Source: Adenophora triphylla var. japonica (lineage: Eukaryota; Streptophyta; Magnoliopsida; Asterales; Campanulaceae). From it: a stretch of DNA of 64,000 nt. The translations under genes were made by a program, and so were the position numbers. The notes beneath the pieces were generated by a model. The model was not told the origin of the DNA and searched no databases. It saw only the letters and a program-made list of their open reading frames with translations. This document shows positions 22,262 through 32,302 of this stretch, piece by piece; position 1 is the first letter of the stretch, and each line of letters opens with the position of its first letter. The DNA is taken from assembly GCA_022495995.1 (NCBI GenBank), contig JAFEMH010001462.1:310001-374000 (forward strand). Reading direction: 5' to 3'.

Positions 22262-25125
22262 CTAATCCGACTCTTCAGCATCATCATCATCACCAACATC
22301 CTCAAGCGAGAAGTCGGGCACCCCGGCAAACTCGCCAGCCACACCCTCGTCGTCAGAATACTGAACCCCCTCCTGGGGTAGGTACTCAAGATACTCGGAA
22401 GGGTCAAACCCGGCAAAAGGATCGAAGAAGGCAGGCTCTGACGAACTCTCTCCCGGTGCCTCCTGCGAAGGCCAGAACTGGTGAAAGACCGGCTGCCTCT
22501 GGACTTTCGTAGACGTCCCGGCATCCATGCTATGTCGCCCCCGAGAGGGTCCCTCCTGCTGCGGCTCTGGCTCAACCCTCGGCGGAGGAACATCCACAGA
22601 ATGCCTCGAAGGCATCGGCTCGTACGCCGGCACACGCCGCGAAGACCGGCAAGACAGCTTCCCCGCCAACTTCTTCGCAAAGGACCTCATCGCCACATAA
22701 CGGCGGGTCAGCGTGTCGAAGGCTCTCCCCGGGACCTGCACAAGCAAGCAGCCAAAGAAACGCTCAGCTAAAGAAATACAGTCATACTCAACAAAAGAGA
22801 AAAATACAGAAAAGATGCCAAAATGGAAAAGAGTAAGCACACTCACCGGCGCATCCTGGTCAACCCGATAAGCAGCAGGAGCCAGCTCAGGCACGGGTAC
22901 TGACACCCTACGCCTCGACGAGTCGCCCCGTATATATGCAAAATTTGGCCCAGGCACCGGAACTTCTGGGGGACCTTGCGGGCCATCCTCCCTCTCCCTC
23001 GCCAACACATGTGGCATCCTCAACTTCCTCCTAACGAAGGACTCATACTCCTCTCCAAACAAAACAAACTCATCGGCACTCACGCCGGCCAGATACCTCT
23101 CAAACTCCAGCACGTCCATATCCCGGGAATCCATCATCCCGAAAGGCGGGTCCCTCGGAGCCAAGGGAAGCATACCCGGGCCATGCTGCCAGAAGACCCT
23201 CTCTCCCAAGTACATGACATCGCAGGTCAGGCCCCGCAGCATCTTTCTCTGCGCCGTCACCACGGGAGCACCCTCAAACTCGTCAGCCCCATACCGAGCC
23301 CAGGGGTACAGAGCAAACTCCACCGGGCTATCTCTCCCCAGATGCTCCTGCACCTCCCCATAGGTAATGGTAAGCTTCCCCCTACTGGTCCTCCTCCTCC
23401 TCGCCGGACGGGCCCAGCCCAACATAGCAGGATAGGCCGCTATGGCCTCAGCCTCTCGATCCCACGGGAAGCACCGGAAGATCTCATAGAACCACACCTG
23501 CGACAAAAGCAGAAAAGGCTCAGTGCAAAAGGAAAACAGAGAAATGACAAATTGCTAAATCAAAAACAACAATAAACTCATACCTCCAAAGCAAAATCAA
23601 AGCAGCCCAAAGAACTGGCCACGCCTCGTCTCAACCGGTCCAAAGAGAAGTAAAGCTCGGCCAGGCCCGCCTCGCCCCAAGCTATATCACAGACCCTCTC
23701 CAAGTCAATCAAACTCTCCAGTAGAGCAAAGGGAGCCGTAGTCGCGTGATTCGAGAACAGAGTCTCGGAAAGGGCAAACCACAGGAAGGAGCGTGCCAAT
23801 TGCTCCGCCGTCACCAGGCCGGTACCACAGCAATAGGCCCCAATACTGGCCGTAATCCGCATCTCCACATCGCTGTACAGCATGCCCAGGCCCCTGCGAG
23901 GAAGAGGTGCGAAGCCCAATAGCTCAGCCAGCACCTCCTCGGATATCCTGTCCCTCCACCGCACTGGCCCTCCTTTGAAGGAAAGCCCGGTGATAGCAGC
24001 AAAATCGGTGGGAGTCACCGTCACCTCGCCCCAGCTCAAATGGAAGGTGTGGGTGGTATCCCACCAATACTCAGACAAGCCCAGGAAAATGCTCTTGTTC
24101 TTCCTCGTATCAGAAATCTCGGCCAGGTTCTCCACGAACACGCCCAAGCCGGAAGCATACACCAACCTCTTAGGGCTCGGCCTGCCCCCCATAGAGATGT
24201 CCGGCAACTGCTGCCACAACTCCACTACTGCCTCGAGCGACCCCCCGAGACTTCATCTTTTTGGCTTTCCCAGATAAAAGCCCCTCATCCTGCAGGTAAA
24301 CATAGCAAAGGTACGTCAGTCACAGTACTTAATACCAAAGCATAAAAAATAAAAAAAAAAAGCCCGTCACAAAACACGGCATGCATTGCACATTATTTTC
24401 CCCATGCAGTCCGTCACAAAACACGGCACACACTGCACAAATTTTCTCAATAGAGGGATTAAGCCCTACACGACACATTTTCAAAAGACCCGTCACAAAA
24501 CACGGCTCATATTGCACATAAATTCCCCACAGATTCCGTCACCAAAAACACGGCACATAATACCATATACAGTTTTCAAAAGAAAAGTCCGTCCCTACAC
24601 GGCACATACTTTTAGACAAAACCCGTCACAAAACACGGCACATGTCACATTTTTCACAAAATTTGTCCCTACATGGCAATTTTCTCACAATGTACATACA
24701 GAAATAGCATAAGGTACAAAACACCAAAGCATGCATTTCATAGAGAGGCACTTTATTTTTACAAATAAGAGCTAATCTACACATTTCTGCACAAAAATCA
24801 CATACCCACAATTTTTACATGCTCAATTTCAACAATTCATCGCAAATTTCACAAAAAAGCATGGCAAACAACAAAAGCCCCAAATATGCGAAAACTACAA
24901 CCTAGTTCTAGCATTCAACAATTCAAGCAAGGAATCAAGACGAAATTGATTTCTTACCTCCCCGACGTTCCTAGCTCACCGATTATGCACCTCCGGATTC
25001 AGGTACAACACATCTGGGTTCTTCGAAGAAGGCACGAAGGAGATGCAATTCCTTTAAAGCTCCGTCCTTTGCTCGATCGCCTCTTGGCTCCGTTGACGAC
25101 GTCCTCTCCTTGATCCTTCCGCCAT
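22262..25125 (-). CDS. Element B antisense ORF-a: four-exon PMD-like protein with acidic tail
   Basis: Reads leftwards. Exon 1 is 25125-24958, exon 2 is 24289-23584, exon 3 is 23497-22847 and exon 4 is 22735-22262. The introns have GT and AG ends (GAG|GTATGA to CGCAG|GTG; CCG|GTGAGT to TGCAG|GTC). Exon 2 holds the PMD core: GLSEYWWDTTHTFHLSWGEV, VTPTDFAAITGLSFKGGPV and RSFLWFALSETLF. Exon 3 has VWFYEIFRCFPWDREAE and DVMYLGERVFW. Exon 4 ends in an acidic DDDDAEESD. Exon 1 has an early in-frame stop (after EQRTEL), so translation may start in exon 2. Exons 2-4 are open, which is unusual here. Function unknown. Confidence 0.78.
24355..24680 (-). repeat. CCGTCACAAAACACGG repeats in intron 1 of element B ORF-a
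   Basis: Six or seven copies of (C)CCGTCACAAAACACGGCACA or a shorter GTCCCTACACGGCACAT form, spaced about 35-65 bp. Each carries CCGT...ACGG inverted ends. They fall wholly inside the first intron of ORF-a. Confidence 0.75.
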
Positions 25126-25291
25126 TACAAGCAATTCAAGCTAAAAAATGGAGGATTTTCTAAGGATTTTGGTGCAAAAATGGAGTTTTCTCTCCCTCTC
25201 TCTCGCTGGTTCACGAACTGGAAGAAGAAGAAATGGGAAAAGCCTCGGGTCTGAAGCTGGTCAAAACCTGGGAACTGTAAAAATCAGCATT

Positions 25292-25336
25292 GGTCCGTAC
25301 GGACCTCTTTGCAGAAGGAGAAGATCCGTACGGACC
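25292..25336 (-). promoter_or_regulatory. Paired inverted repeats upstream of ORF-a of element B
   Basis: GGTCCG-TA-CGGACC at 25292-25305 and GATCCG-TA-CGGACC at 25323-25336, 31 bp apart, about 167-211 bp upstream of the exon 1 ATG at 25125. The same plus-strand tail (CTCTTTGCA and TTCTTGCA) follows each. Confidence 0.75.
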
Positions 25337-25440
25337 TTCTTGCAACCCGTGGACAAATTACTTCTTTGCCCTTATAATCTTTGCCCCTGGCTGTCCAAAG
25401 GCCTATTTCAGCAGATTCAATGCAGTTTGGTCCTCAACCC

Positions 25441-26160
25441 AACAAAACCAACACCGGCCGTCATCGTAAGCCCGAATTTCACCCACTAAACGGCAACGCA
25501 ACAACCGGCCGTCATCGTAAGGCCGAATTTCGCCCACTAAACGGCAACACAACCACCGGCCATCATCGTAAGCCCGGATTTCGCCCACTAAACGGCAACG
25601 CAACCACCGGCCGTCAGTGTAAGCCCGGATTTCGCCCACTAAACGGCAACGCAACCACCGGCCGTCATCGTAAGCCCGGATTTTGCCCACTAAACGGCAA
25701 CACCCACCCCGGCCGTCAACGCAAGCCCGGATTTCGCCCACTAAACGGCAACACAACCACCGACCGTCAGTGTAAGCCCAAATTTTGCCCACTAAATGGC
25801 AACGCAACCACCGGCCGTCATCGTAAGCCCTGATTTCGCCCACTAAACGGTAACACCCACCCCGGCCGTCAACGTAAGCCCGGATTTCGCCCACTAAACG
25901 GCAACACAACCACCGGCCGTCATCGTAAGCCCGAATTTCGCCCACTAAACGGCAACGCAAACATCGACCGTCATCGTAAGCTCGGATTTCGCCCACTAAA
26001 CGGCAACGCAACAATCGGCCGTTATCGTAAGCCCGGATTTCGCCCACTAAACGGCAACACAACAACCGGCCGTCATCGTAAGCCCGGATTTCGCCCACTA
26101 AACGGCAACGCAACCACCGGCCGTCATCTTAAGCCCGGACCTCGCCCACTAAACGGTAAA
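25441..26160 (+). repeat. Element B minisatellite 1, about 51 bp unit
   Basis: About 14 tandem copies of a unit with GGCCGTCATCGTAAGCCCGG and TTTCGCCCACTAAACGGCAA. GCCGT near the start and ACGGC near the end of each unit can pair. Because 51 is a multiple of 3, a long repetitive frame is open on the minus strand; it is not a gene. Confidence 0.93.
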
Positions 26161-26739
26161 GCAAGAGAAAAAGGAGCCAGCACCTCCGAGCACAAATCTC
26201 AAGGCGCAAAATGCCTCCAAAATGCCAAACGGTGAATTAACCACCGGCCATCAAAGTAAGCCCGAAGTCACCTTCTCAGCAGAAAAAGCCCCTACAAGGC
26301 CACATATCCCCAGCAGATGAACACCGACAGTCATCGTAATTCCAACCTTCCCCCAGCAAATAAACGCGGGACATTCATACCTCTCTCAATCAAAGCACAA
26401 GGCAGTCACGCCTCCACCACCCGCAGTCAGAAGACAAATCAAGTCCTCATACATGACACACCCGCAGTCAGAAAACGAATCAAGTCCTCATACATGACAC
26501 ACCCGCAGTCAGAAGACGAATCAAGTCCTCCTACGTGACATACCTCCAGCCCGGAAGGCTTTAAACCACCCGATTCGGAAAATCGTAAAATTTCCATCTC
26601 AGGACACCACCATGTCCTTGCAATTAACCTCGGCGGTCACCAGATCCTTAGGGCACCACCATGCCCTCGCATCATCTTAGGACGGGACACGTCCTCCTAC
26701 ACCACAAACCGATCTTCTTGTAAGATTACCCATCTTCTA
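26161..26739 (+). other. Element B spacer between the two minisatellites
   Basis: No gene. It has three short repeats of CACCCGCAGTCAGAA(G/A)ACGA at about 26420-26520. It also has hairpins such as GGACA-CCACCA-TGTCC (about 26602) and GGGCA-CCACCA-TGCCC (about 26651) whose arms differ but still pair. Confidence 0.6.
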
Positions 26740-27625
26740 GTAAGATTGCACACCCAGGATGCCTCCTCGTCCTTACCATCGATCTATACGGTCACCCAGG
26801 ACGCCTCCACATCCTTACCACCGACCTATACGGTCACCCACGACGCCTCCACGTCCTTACCATCGACCTATACGGTCACCCAGGACACCTCCACGTCCTT
26901 ACCATCGACCTATACGGTCACCCAGGATGCCTCCACGTCCTTACCACCGACCTATACGGTCACTCGGGATGCCTCCACATCCTTACCATCAACCTATACG
27001 GTCACCCAGGACGCTTTCACGTCCTTACCATTGACCTATACGGTCACCCAGGATGCCTCCACGTCCTTACCATCGACCTATGCGGTCACCCAGGACGCCT
27101 CCACGTCCTTACAATCGACCTATGCGGTCACCCAGGACGCCTCCACGTCCTTACCATCGACCTATGCGGTCACCCAGGACGCCTCCACGTCCTTACCATC
27201 GACCTATACGGTCATCGACCTATGCGGTCACCCAGGACGCCTCCACATCCTTACCATCGACCTATGCGGTCACCCAGGACGCCTCCACATCCTTACCATC
27301 GACCTATACGGTCACCCAGGATGCCTCCATGTCCTTACCATTGACCTATGCGATTACCCAGGATGCCTCCACGTCCTTACCATCGACCTATACGGTCACC
27401 CAGGACGCCTCCACATCCTTACCATCGACCTATACGATCACCCCAGGACGCCTCCACGTCCTTACCATCGACCTATACGGTCACCCAGGACACCTCCATG
27501 TCCTTACCATCGACCTATACGGTCACCCAGGACGTCTCCATGTCCTTACCATCGACCTATACGATCACCCCAAGACGCCTCCACGTCCTTACCATCGACC
27601 TATACGGTCACCTAGGATGCCACCA
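26740..27625 (+). repeat. Element B minisatellite 2, 42 bp unit
   Basis: About 21 tandem copies of a unit reading CACCCAGGACGCCTCCACGT then CCTTACCATCGACCTATACGGT. Each unit carries two hairpins, GGACG-CCTCCA-CGTCC and GACC-TATAC-GGTC. A short internal duplication breaks phase near 27210. The 42-bp unit keeps all three plus frames largely open, giving spurious repetitive frames. Confidence 0.95.
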
Positions 27626-27911
27626 CGTCCTCACAGTCGACCTCGGAGGTCACACGAAACTTCAGGGCACCATCACACCCACAATTTCCTGACCTCTGAA
27701 CTACAACCAGGCTTGATTTCCGCTAGGAATACGTAGGAATCCTGTCACAGGGTCCAGCCAACTGACCTAAACGGTCACACGACAGGACACCGCCATGTCC
27801 TCACACACCGACCTACACGGTCACTTCCTCTCCCAGCATGCGATCCAGATTAGGACCCTTATCTTATCGACGACCCCACTTTCTCCGTAAGTGACGTCGT
27901 CGAGGGGCTTC
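27626..27911 (+). other. Element B conserved folded module and polypurine tract
   Basis: GAACTACAACCAGGCTTGAT and AATACGTAGGAATCC (about 27699-27743), a GACC-TAAAC-GGTC hairpin (about 27764-27776), a further GACC-TACAC-GGTC (about 27811), CACTT...AAGTG (about 27877-27893) and the polypurine tract GTCGAGGGGCTTC just before the LTR. Confidence 0.75.
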
Positions 27912-29365
27912 TGTAAGTACCCTAATCTGGATCACCCTCTTCCGAACACACGGGAAACACCGCAGACTCACAAATGCAGTCTCGAAGACCCGTGACACTC
28001 AAAAACTCTCAAAACCCCCAGCCAAACCAAGGGAGGGACCTTTCTGGGATAAAAAGGGACAAAAGGACTTTTTAGGAATTTTTCAAAAATTGGAAAAGCA
28101 TATGTGGTCCGTACGGACCTCTTTGCTTCAATGATTACTGAATCCCCTTAAAGTCCAACTTATTCCCTCAAATCCCGGGAAGCATCATTACTTACCTACA
28201 TGGTTGGTCCGTACGGACCTTATTGCATGCAAGGTTGGTCCGTACGGACCTCTTTGCAACCAGACACCATCATGGCTAAATCTTCTTAAAGTCCACTTAT
28301 TCCCTCAAATCGAGGAAAACCAAAATTCTGGATTACCTAGAAGGTCCGTACGGACCTTCTTGCACAAAATCTGGCACTATAAATAGAGGACTCCCCCTCC
28401 CTCATTTCATACATCTCCTTATTCTCTCCTCTCCCCCCAGCCTTCTGGCACCCCTCTAAGACCTCTCGAGGCACTCCCGGCCCCTTTTGGATCATTCCGA
28501 GGCCTTCCGATCTTCCTTGTGGTGCTCCGAAAGCCTCTCCGAGCGCTCCCACGCTGCCCCAAGGCACTCTCGAGGTACTCTGAGGCCCCTCGTGGTACTC
28601 CGAGGCCTTGCTTGGTCTTTCCCGAGGCATTCCGGCTCTTTCCGAGTCAAACCGGCGATCCCAACCCACGCCGAATCTCTGCCCGAGTAATCCCTGCCAT
28701 CTCAACGCACGCAGAACCTCTGCCCGAGTAATCCCCGAGATCCCAACGCACGCTGAACCTCTGCCCGAGTGATCCCTGCGATCCCAGCGCACGCCGAAAC
28801 TCTGTCCGTAGACAACCGGCTCATCCCGAAGCAATTCCGGTCCGTACCGGAACACTATTCCATCTTCAAACACTATTCCCCCGCGGAAGACAGACACGAA
28901 CCAACATTGGTAAGGCTTCCTTCCTACACTATTTCAATACATTTCAATAAAGCAGTGTACAATGTAGACATCCGATACATCATGCATTTTTAAAAGCACA
29001 TACACACACAAAACAGTTAAAGAATATAAGGGTACCGAAAGACTCGTTTTTACGAGGCGACTCGGGTGAGCTCTAAGATTCTAATATTCTCTTCCCGAGG
29101 AGTCATCTGACCTCCGAACTCAAAATCTCATCACACAAAAACAGTTTATTTTTAAATTGATGCCCTTTTTCAATGTTTTGGGCTTAATAAAAACGGCGTG
29201 GCGACTCTACAAGCAAAAACACGGCGAGACACCTCCAACACGCAAAACGGAATAAGCCAGATGTCAAGGCGCGAACGCGCTGCCTATCGGATCCGGGCGA
29301 CTTCCTGAAGCGGACAAATGCGAGATGTCAGGGCTCCGCGCGCGAGCCGGATCCGGGTAATTTCA
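27912..29365 (+). repeat. Element B 3' LTR
   Basis: Starts TGTAAGTACCCTAATCTGG and ends GGGTAATTTCA. TATA box at 28378-28385. About four copies of a 42-bp unit (GATCCCAACGCACGC..., with CTCTGCCCGAGT) lie at about 28650-28805. The primer-site echo CGGCGTGGCGACTC is near 29200. The end is set by alignment with E's LTR end. Only one LTR of B is in the window, so age cannot be judged. Confidence 0.85.
28106..28385 (+). promoter_or_regulatory. Element B LTR core promoter with four GGTCCGTACGGACC palindromes
   Basis: Perfect 14-bp inverted repeats lie at 28106-28119, 28206-28219, 28237-28250 and 28343-28356. The middle pair is 31 bp apart. Each is followed by T(C/A/T)(T/C)TTGC. The last lies 21 bp before TATAAATA (28378-28385). 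Confidence 0.8.
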
Positions 29366-29803
29366 CTTTCGCGCCGGATTATGGTCCTCCATGCTACACA
29401 TATATGATGGGGAGTATGCCGATGATGGGCCACATCCCGATCCCGGACCATATTCCTGAGGGTTACCGCCTTCCAACCGATGTTTCCTCGGTACGTTTCT
29501 ATTCATACTATTTCCCGTATTCGTCCATATATGTGTATATGTCCAACTTCATCTGAGCATCCTTTTTGTTGTCAGATTACCATATCCGCGGCTGATTACA
29601 ATCGTGGGGCGAGCAGGATGGCGGGATTGATGTCCTTGGTGTCGGACCTGTCTGAGCGGCTATTTCAGAAGGCAGCTTTGGCAGCTTCGATGGTAGCCTT
29701 TGCGGTGACCCCGACTTGTGGAGCCAAGCGGTCGAGGAGGGACGGCAGCCCCAATGGTGGCGAAGGCGGAGGTGTCGGCGGTTCGAGTGACTTGATGGCG
29801 TGA
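29366..29803 (+). pseudogene. Element C antisense ORF-a, 3' fragment truncated by element B
   Basis: The plus-strand frame resumes right after B's LTR with a Met/Pro-rich stretch (TYMMGSMPMMGHIPIPDHIP). It reaches a donor CG|GTACGT at 29491 and an acceptor TTGTCAG at 29575, an 85-bp intron. The last exon, 29576-29803, ends GSSDLMA. The last-exon layout matches ORF-a of B. The upstream half, with the PMD core, lies beyond B and outside the window. Assignment rests on position and intron rather than a clear motif. Confidence 0.65.
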
Positions 29804-30140
29804 TCCCCCTTTTTCTCTCCATTTACTTCTTGAGAATTTGTAAATATTGGCCGTGTGGGCCCAGACAATTTTTTCTTTCTTTTGGTACCTGTTAGCACGT
29901 AGGTAGCACAAAAACAAAGTTTTCTCAATTCCTAGTCCTAGGTCTAATTAATTAATTTTTTCACTTTCTCGACTTCCGTGATTGGAGTGAAATGACCATT
30001 TGGGTCACAGTTTTGAGCTTGATTTCGGTGTTGCACTGCATATTAGGAACTGTATGCGCAAGTTTTCGAGACTTGCTTCGTCAAGTCGGGGCTAGATTAT
30101 TTGTTTGTGCAGGACTGCTGCTGAATTTGCCGAAGAGATG
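29804..30140 (+). other. Element C gap between ORF-a and ORF-b
   Basis: No gene seen. A/T-rich sequence forming the 3' flank of ORF-a and 5' flank of ORF-b. Confidence 0.5.
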
Positions 30141-30236
30141 TGTCGCGCGGGACAAGGCATCTCGCGCGAGACACGCTACTCAGGTGAAATTCCTTTCCTT
30201 CTTCGAACAGGATTTTGTCAGTTTTCCCTATAAAAA
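30141..30236 (+). promoter_or_regulatory. Promoter of element C ORF-b with CGCGCG palindromes
   Basis: TGTCGCGCGGGACA (imperfect, 30141-30154) and TCTCGCGCGAGA (perfect, 30160-30171) precede TATAAAAA at 30229-30236, about 100 bp before the ATG at 30335. This matches the motif-before-ORF-b layout of the other elements, though the pair spacing is 18-19 bp, not 31. A third copy, TCTCGCGCGGGAC, is near 32118. Confidence 0.65.
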
Positions 30237-30334
30237 CATCCCGTAGTCCGGCCAGATAACTCATCCCAGCCTTTCAAACTCTAGAGATATCTGTTAGGGT
30301 CGAATTCTTGTCTTTTTTTCCAACCCTGTGATCC

Positions 30335-31831
30335 ATGGCTTCCAAGGAGATCGTCCCAACGTCCATGATTGTTGATGATTTTTCTTTGCCGTCTGACGTA
30401 GTTGAAGCATTCAAACAAGCATCAAGAGATTTCGTGAGGTCATTTCGCAATCGATCTCGCAATAAGTTTATAGCAGAATTCGGATTTAGAATCCTTTTCA
30501 CCTTGAAGAATCTCCAACCGGATTGGAATCTTCTGTAGGGTGCTGCTCGATTTTGGGATCCTTCCGTTCATCTCTATAATTTTTCTCTTAATGAGATGGT
30601 GCCTACTGTTGAGGAGTTTGCCATTATCTTGGATATGCCGTTGACTGGTGAGATTGTTATTCCTAAATATAATAGGAATCATTCAGAGGCTTTGAATCAA
30701 TTGCTAGGGATCCCCCTTGATACCTGCTATGAGCTGGTTCATCGCAGGTGGGTAGATTGTTCCCCTTTTCCTGAGCGCTTCAGCGTAGATTCAGATGATG
30801 ATGCCTTCCATGCTTACAAACGGAACTTTCTGGCCCTTTCTCTTTTCGGAGATGTTTTGTTCACATGTAGGGATGGCTTGGTTGATTCCCAATTGGTGGA
30901 AATTGTTCTGCAGGCTAGGAAACGTTCTAGGAACATTATTCCGCTAATCTTGGGTGAAACCTTGCATGGTCTTGACGAGTTGCATAAGACCGGTGCCATG
31001 ACTCAAGGGAGTCCTCTTTTATTGACTATTTGGCTTAGGGAACATCTCAAGTTGGTAGGTCCCCCGTTGGAGTATTCCCCATTCACATACCATACGAGGA
31101 AGTTGCTGATCAAGGATCTCTCGGTGGATCAGTGGGCCAAGTTGATTGCAAAGACTGTGACTGCAGATATCATTTGGTGTCCACCTTATTGGAGATTGAA
31201 CAAGTATGTTGCCAACACCAAGGGTTTTGACAGGGATGTTCTCCCGGGTTTGCGAGATTCTTCCTTTTATTTTCCCAAGCGGGTGCTCCGTCAGTTTGGC
31301 CAGCAGCAGGACATTTATCTTTTCGAAGGGGCCTCTCGCGAGTTGTCTTATATCGGTGTAGAGTTTGCGAAGGTGCTAGCTCAAGCATGGGGTGAAGGAA
31401 CTAGTCGAGACCGCTGGTCGAACCTTCGGACTTTTGATGCAAGCGTCTTTTTATCTGACAAGTACTTGGATTGGTTCCTTCATACCGATCACCCAAATGT
31501 GGAGAAGATTGATGATCTGCGGCTTTTACTATTAGGGGATTCCTTTGTAGCTAGTAGTATTTTGCGGAGGAGTGAGGCTCAGTCTGATCCTGCTAATGTA
31601 CGAACTGATCCAACCCAGGATTTTCTCGATGGGGATTGGTATGAGAGGCGAGGCAAGGGCATGCCCGGAAAGATGCAAGCTTTAGATAGGCTCAATGTCT
31701 TCAAGAGGCTTTCGGAGTCTGTTTTCGCTCGCCTCGAGGGATGTTCTGCTTCGAAGGTCCCAAAACGCAAGAGAGATCGCGATGACGGTGGTGATCATGT
31801 CTGCCGGCCTACCAAGTCAATGAAAGGCTAG
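30335..31831 (+). pseudogene. Element C antisense ORF-b: PMD-like protein, one premature stop
   Basis: ATG 30335 (MASKEIVPTSMIVDDF) runs in frame to a stop at 31829-31831 with a single TAG near 30537, at the junction of LQPDWNLL and GAARFWDPSV. About 498 codons, the longest and best preserved ORF-b here. The PMD core includes FSLNEMVPTVEEFAIILDMP, IIPLILGETLHGLDELHK and TIWLREHLKL. The C-terminus has a basic KVPKRKRDRDD tail, probably nuclear. It is uninterrupted by introns, unlike ORF-a. The single stop sits in a TAG for a probable Gln or Trp codon. Function unknown. Confidence 0.82.
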
Positions 31832-32302
31832 ATCTTAAAGAGTACCAATAGATTGCTTTGATAGATCAATAGTTTTATTATTTTTTTCAAGATTGTTAGC
31901 TTAGCAAATTAGTCGTTGTGGTTAGGATTTCCCTTTTGTTATTAATAAAATGCATTTGATTAATAAAAGGACAAAATTTTATTTATTTATTTGATTAGAC
32001 CGAACCCGAAGGCTGCCTACGTTCCTCTTTTACAGCAATCAAATAAGAGGCTCAAGTCTAACGTAGTTCATGTTTGAGAGAAAAAGGACAAAATTACGGT
32101 TTCAGGCCGAGGGGTAATCTCGCGCGGGACAAGGCCTACACCCCCCCATTTTTTTTAACGCACACCCTTTATTTTGCCTAGACTGCCCTTTCGGGTTTTC
32201 AATCTAGCGGGCTTCTTTTCTTGTGCAAGCTCTAATTTTTGCCTAGGCCGTCCCCTTCGGGATTTTCAACCCAGCGAGCATTTTTCCTTTTAAGAAGCCA
32301 AG
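31832..32302 (-). other. Element C spacer after integrase with conserved folded motif
   Basis: No gene. On the minus strand it holds GAACTACG...GAACGTAGGCAGCC (about 31998-32070), the same motif that follows integrase in A, B, E and F. Two related stretches containing CCTAG...CGTCC/TGCCC (about 32175-32275) follow, and a CGCGCG palindrome near 32120. Confidence 0.65.

Larger units (their letters stand above)
1..29365 (+). mobile_element. Element B: Tat/Ogre-like Ty3-gypsy retrotransposon, 5' part outside the window, split by element A
   Basis: B reads on the plus strand from the second RNase H domain (from base 2), through integrase, two antisense PMD genes, two minisatellite blocks, a polypurine tract at about 27898-27911 and a 3' LTR at 27912-29365. 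Element A interrupts it at 966-18489. The right end is set by comparison with element E, whose LTR also ends with GGGTAATTTCA. Directly after it, element C's antisense ORF-a resumes in a plus-strand reading frame, so B inserted into C. The expected duplication would be CTTTC at 29366-29370, but the left copy is outside the window. B's own gag, protease and RT are not seen here. Confidence is high for the 3' part and for membership of the Tat group. Confidence 0.88.

Noticed and set aside
22976..23575. A 199-codon plus-strand frame
   Set aside because: It is the shadow of the well-supported antisense ORF-a exon 3 of element B.
25403..26113. A 236-codon minus-strand frame with repeated CRLVGEIRAY units
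   Set aside because: Produced by the 51-bp tandem repeat, again a multiple of 3; no start context or domain.
26746..27736. Long open frames of up to 289 codons with repeated TQDASTSLPSTYTV-like units
   Set aside because: They are the 42-bp minisatellite read through; the unit length is a multiple of 3, so all three plus frames stay open.
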